32,168 nucleotides of DNA, taken from DAIPKP01 sp964539095 (GTDB lineage: Bacteria; Synergistota; Synergistia; Synergistales; Aminiphilaceae). The notes beneath the pieces were generated by a model, which made no database searches, was not told the origin of the DNA, and saw only the letters and a program-made list of their open reading frames with translations. A program made the position numbers and the translations under genes. Below are positions 32,039 through 32,168 of the stretch, in pieces. The stretch is taken from positions 1 through 32,168 of the forward strand of contig CAZIFL010000035.1 of the NCBI GenBank assembly GCA_964539095.1, in the 5' to 3' direction. How positions within the stretch are numbered: position 1 is the stretch's first letter; the number at the start of each line of letters is the position of its first letter.

Positions 32039-32168
32039 TCTATGGAGAGTTTGATCCTGGCTCAGGGCGAACGCTGGCGGCGTGCTTAACACATGCAAGT
32101 CGAACGGAAGATGCATGGAACAATCTGCTTGCGGAAAGTGAAGTGTATTTTTAGTGGCGAACGGGTGA
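32039..32168 (+). rRNA. rrs: 16S ribosomal RNA, 5' part
   Basis: AGAGTTTGATCCTGGCTCAG (the universal position 8-27 site) begins at 32046, placing the mature 5' end near 32039. GAACGCTGGCGGCGTGCTTA and ACACATGCAAGTCGAACGG follow as expected. About 130 bases are present; the gene continues beyond the window. The variable segment after CGAACGG is consistent with Synergistota, but it is too short for a firm call. Confidence 0.97.

Overview
The window looks like the chromosome of an anaerobic bacterium, probably of the phylum Synergistota. The evidence is the start of a 16S rRNA gene at the right edge, a bacterial housekeeping gene order (glmU-prs-rplY-pth-mfd; mazG-nifU-phoH-pgpH-ybeY-corC-era-recO-glyQ-glyS-ppsR-ppdK), a pyruvate phosphate dikinase with its DUF299 regulator, and two-subunit glycyl-tRNA synthetase. 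The phylum call is inference; the genes themselves are mostly unambiguous.

Region 1 (about 1-7300) is accessory DNA: the right-hand part of an integrated, phage-like or satellite-like element. A rightward operon carries four small proteins (one an HTH_39-type helix-turn-helix protein), a TOPRIM plus RecA-like replication protein, an SF2 helicase and a small-terminase-like HTH protein. A convergent leftward set holds a tyrosine integrase, a frame-shifted Bro-N antirepressor remnant and a small unknown protein. No capsid, portal, tail or large-terminase gene is visible. At and beyond the 3' end of the replication gene lies a cluster of TGATACC repeats in both orientations, resembling replication iterons. 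The integrase lies next to an intact tRNA-Gln(TTG); a 13-bp copy of that tRNA's D-arm/anticodon-arm region sits between the two and may be an attachment-site trace.

Region 2 (about 7365-25380) is dense housekeeping DNA, all on the plus strand and mostly with gaps under 50 bp or with overlaps. It covers peptidoglycan and nucleotide precursors (glmU, prs), translation (rplY, pth, glyQ, glyS), transcription-coupled repair (mfd), nucleotide clean-up (mazG), Fe-S delivery (NifU-like), RNA/ribosome maturation (phoH, ybeY, era), second-messenger turnover (PgpH-like HD protein), a CBS/CorC membrane protein and recombination (recO).

Region 3 (about 25400-29330) pairs the PPDK regulatory kinase/phosphorylase gene with ppdK. 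Between them is a roughly 300-bp non-coding spacer that folds on paper into a long nested multi-stem structure bounded by a perfect 12-bp inverted repeat. This is the most unusual feature of the window: either a structured RNA or a small non-autonomous mobile element.

Region 4 (29380-32168) has a leftward class A penicillin-binding protein gene, converging on ppdK at a shared bidirectional terminator, and a divergent rRNA promoter and leader running into the 16S rRNA gene, which is cut by the window end.
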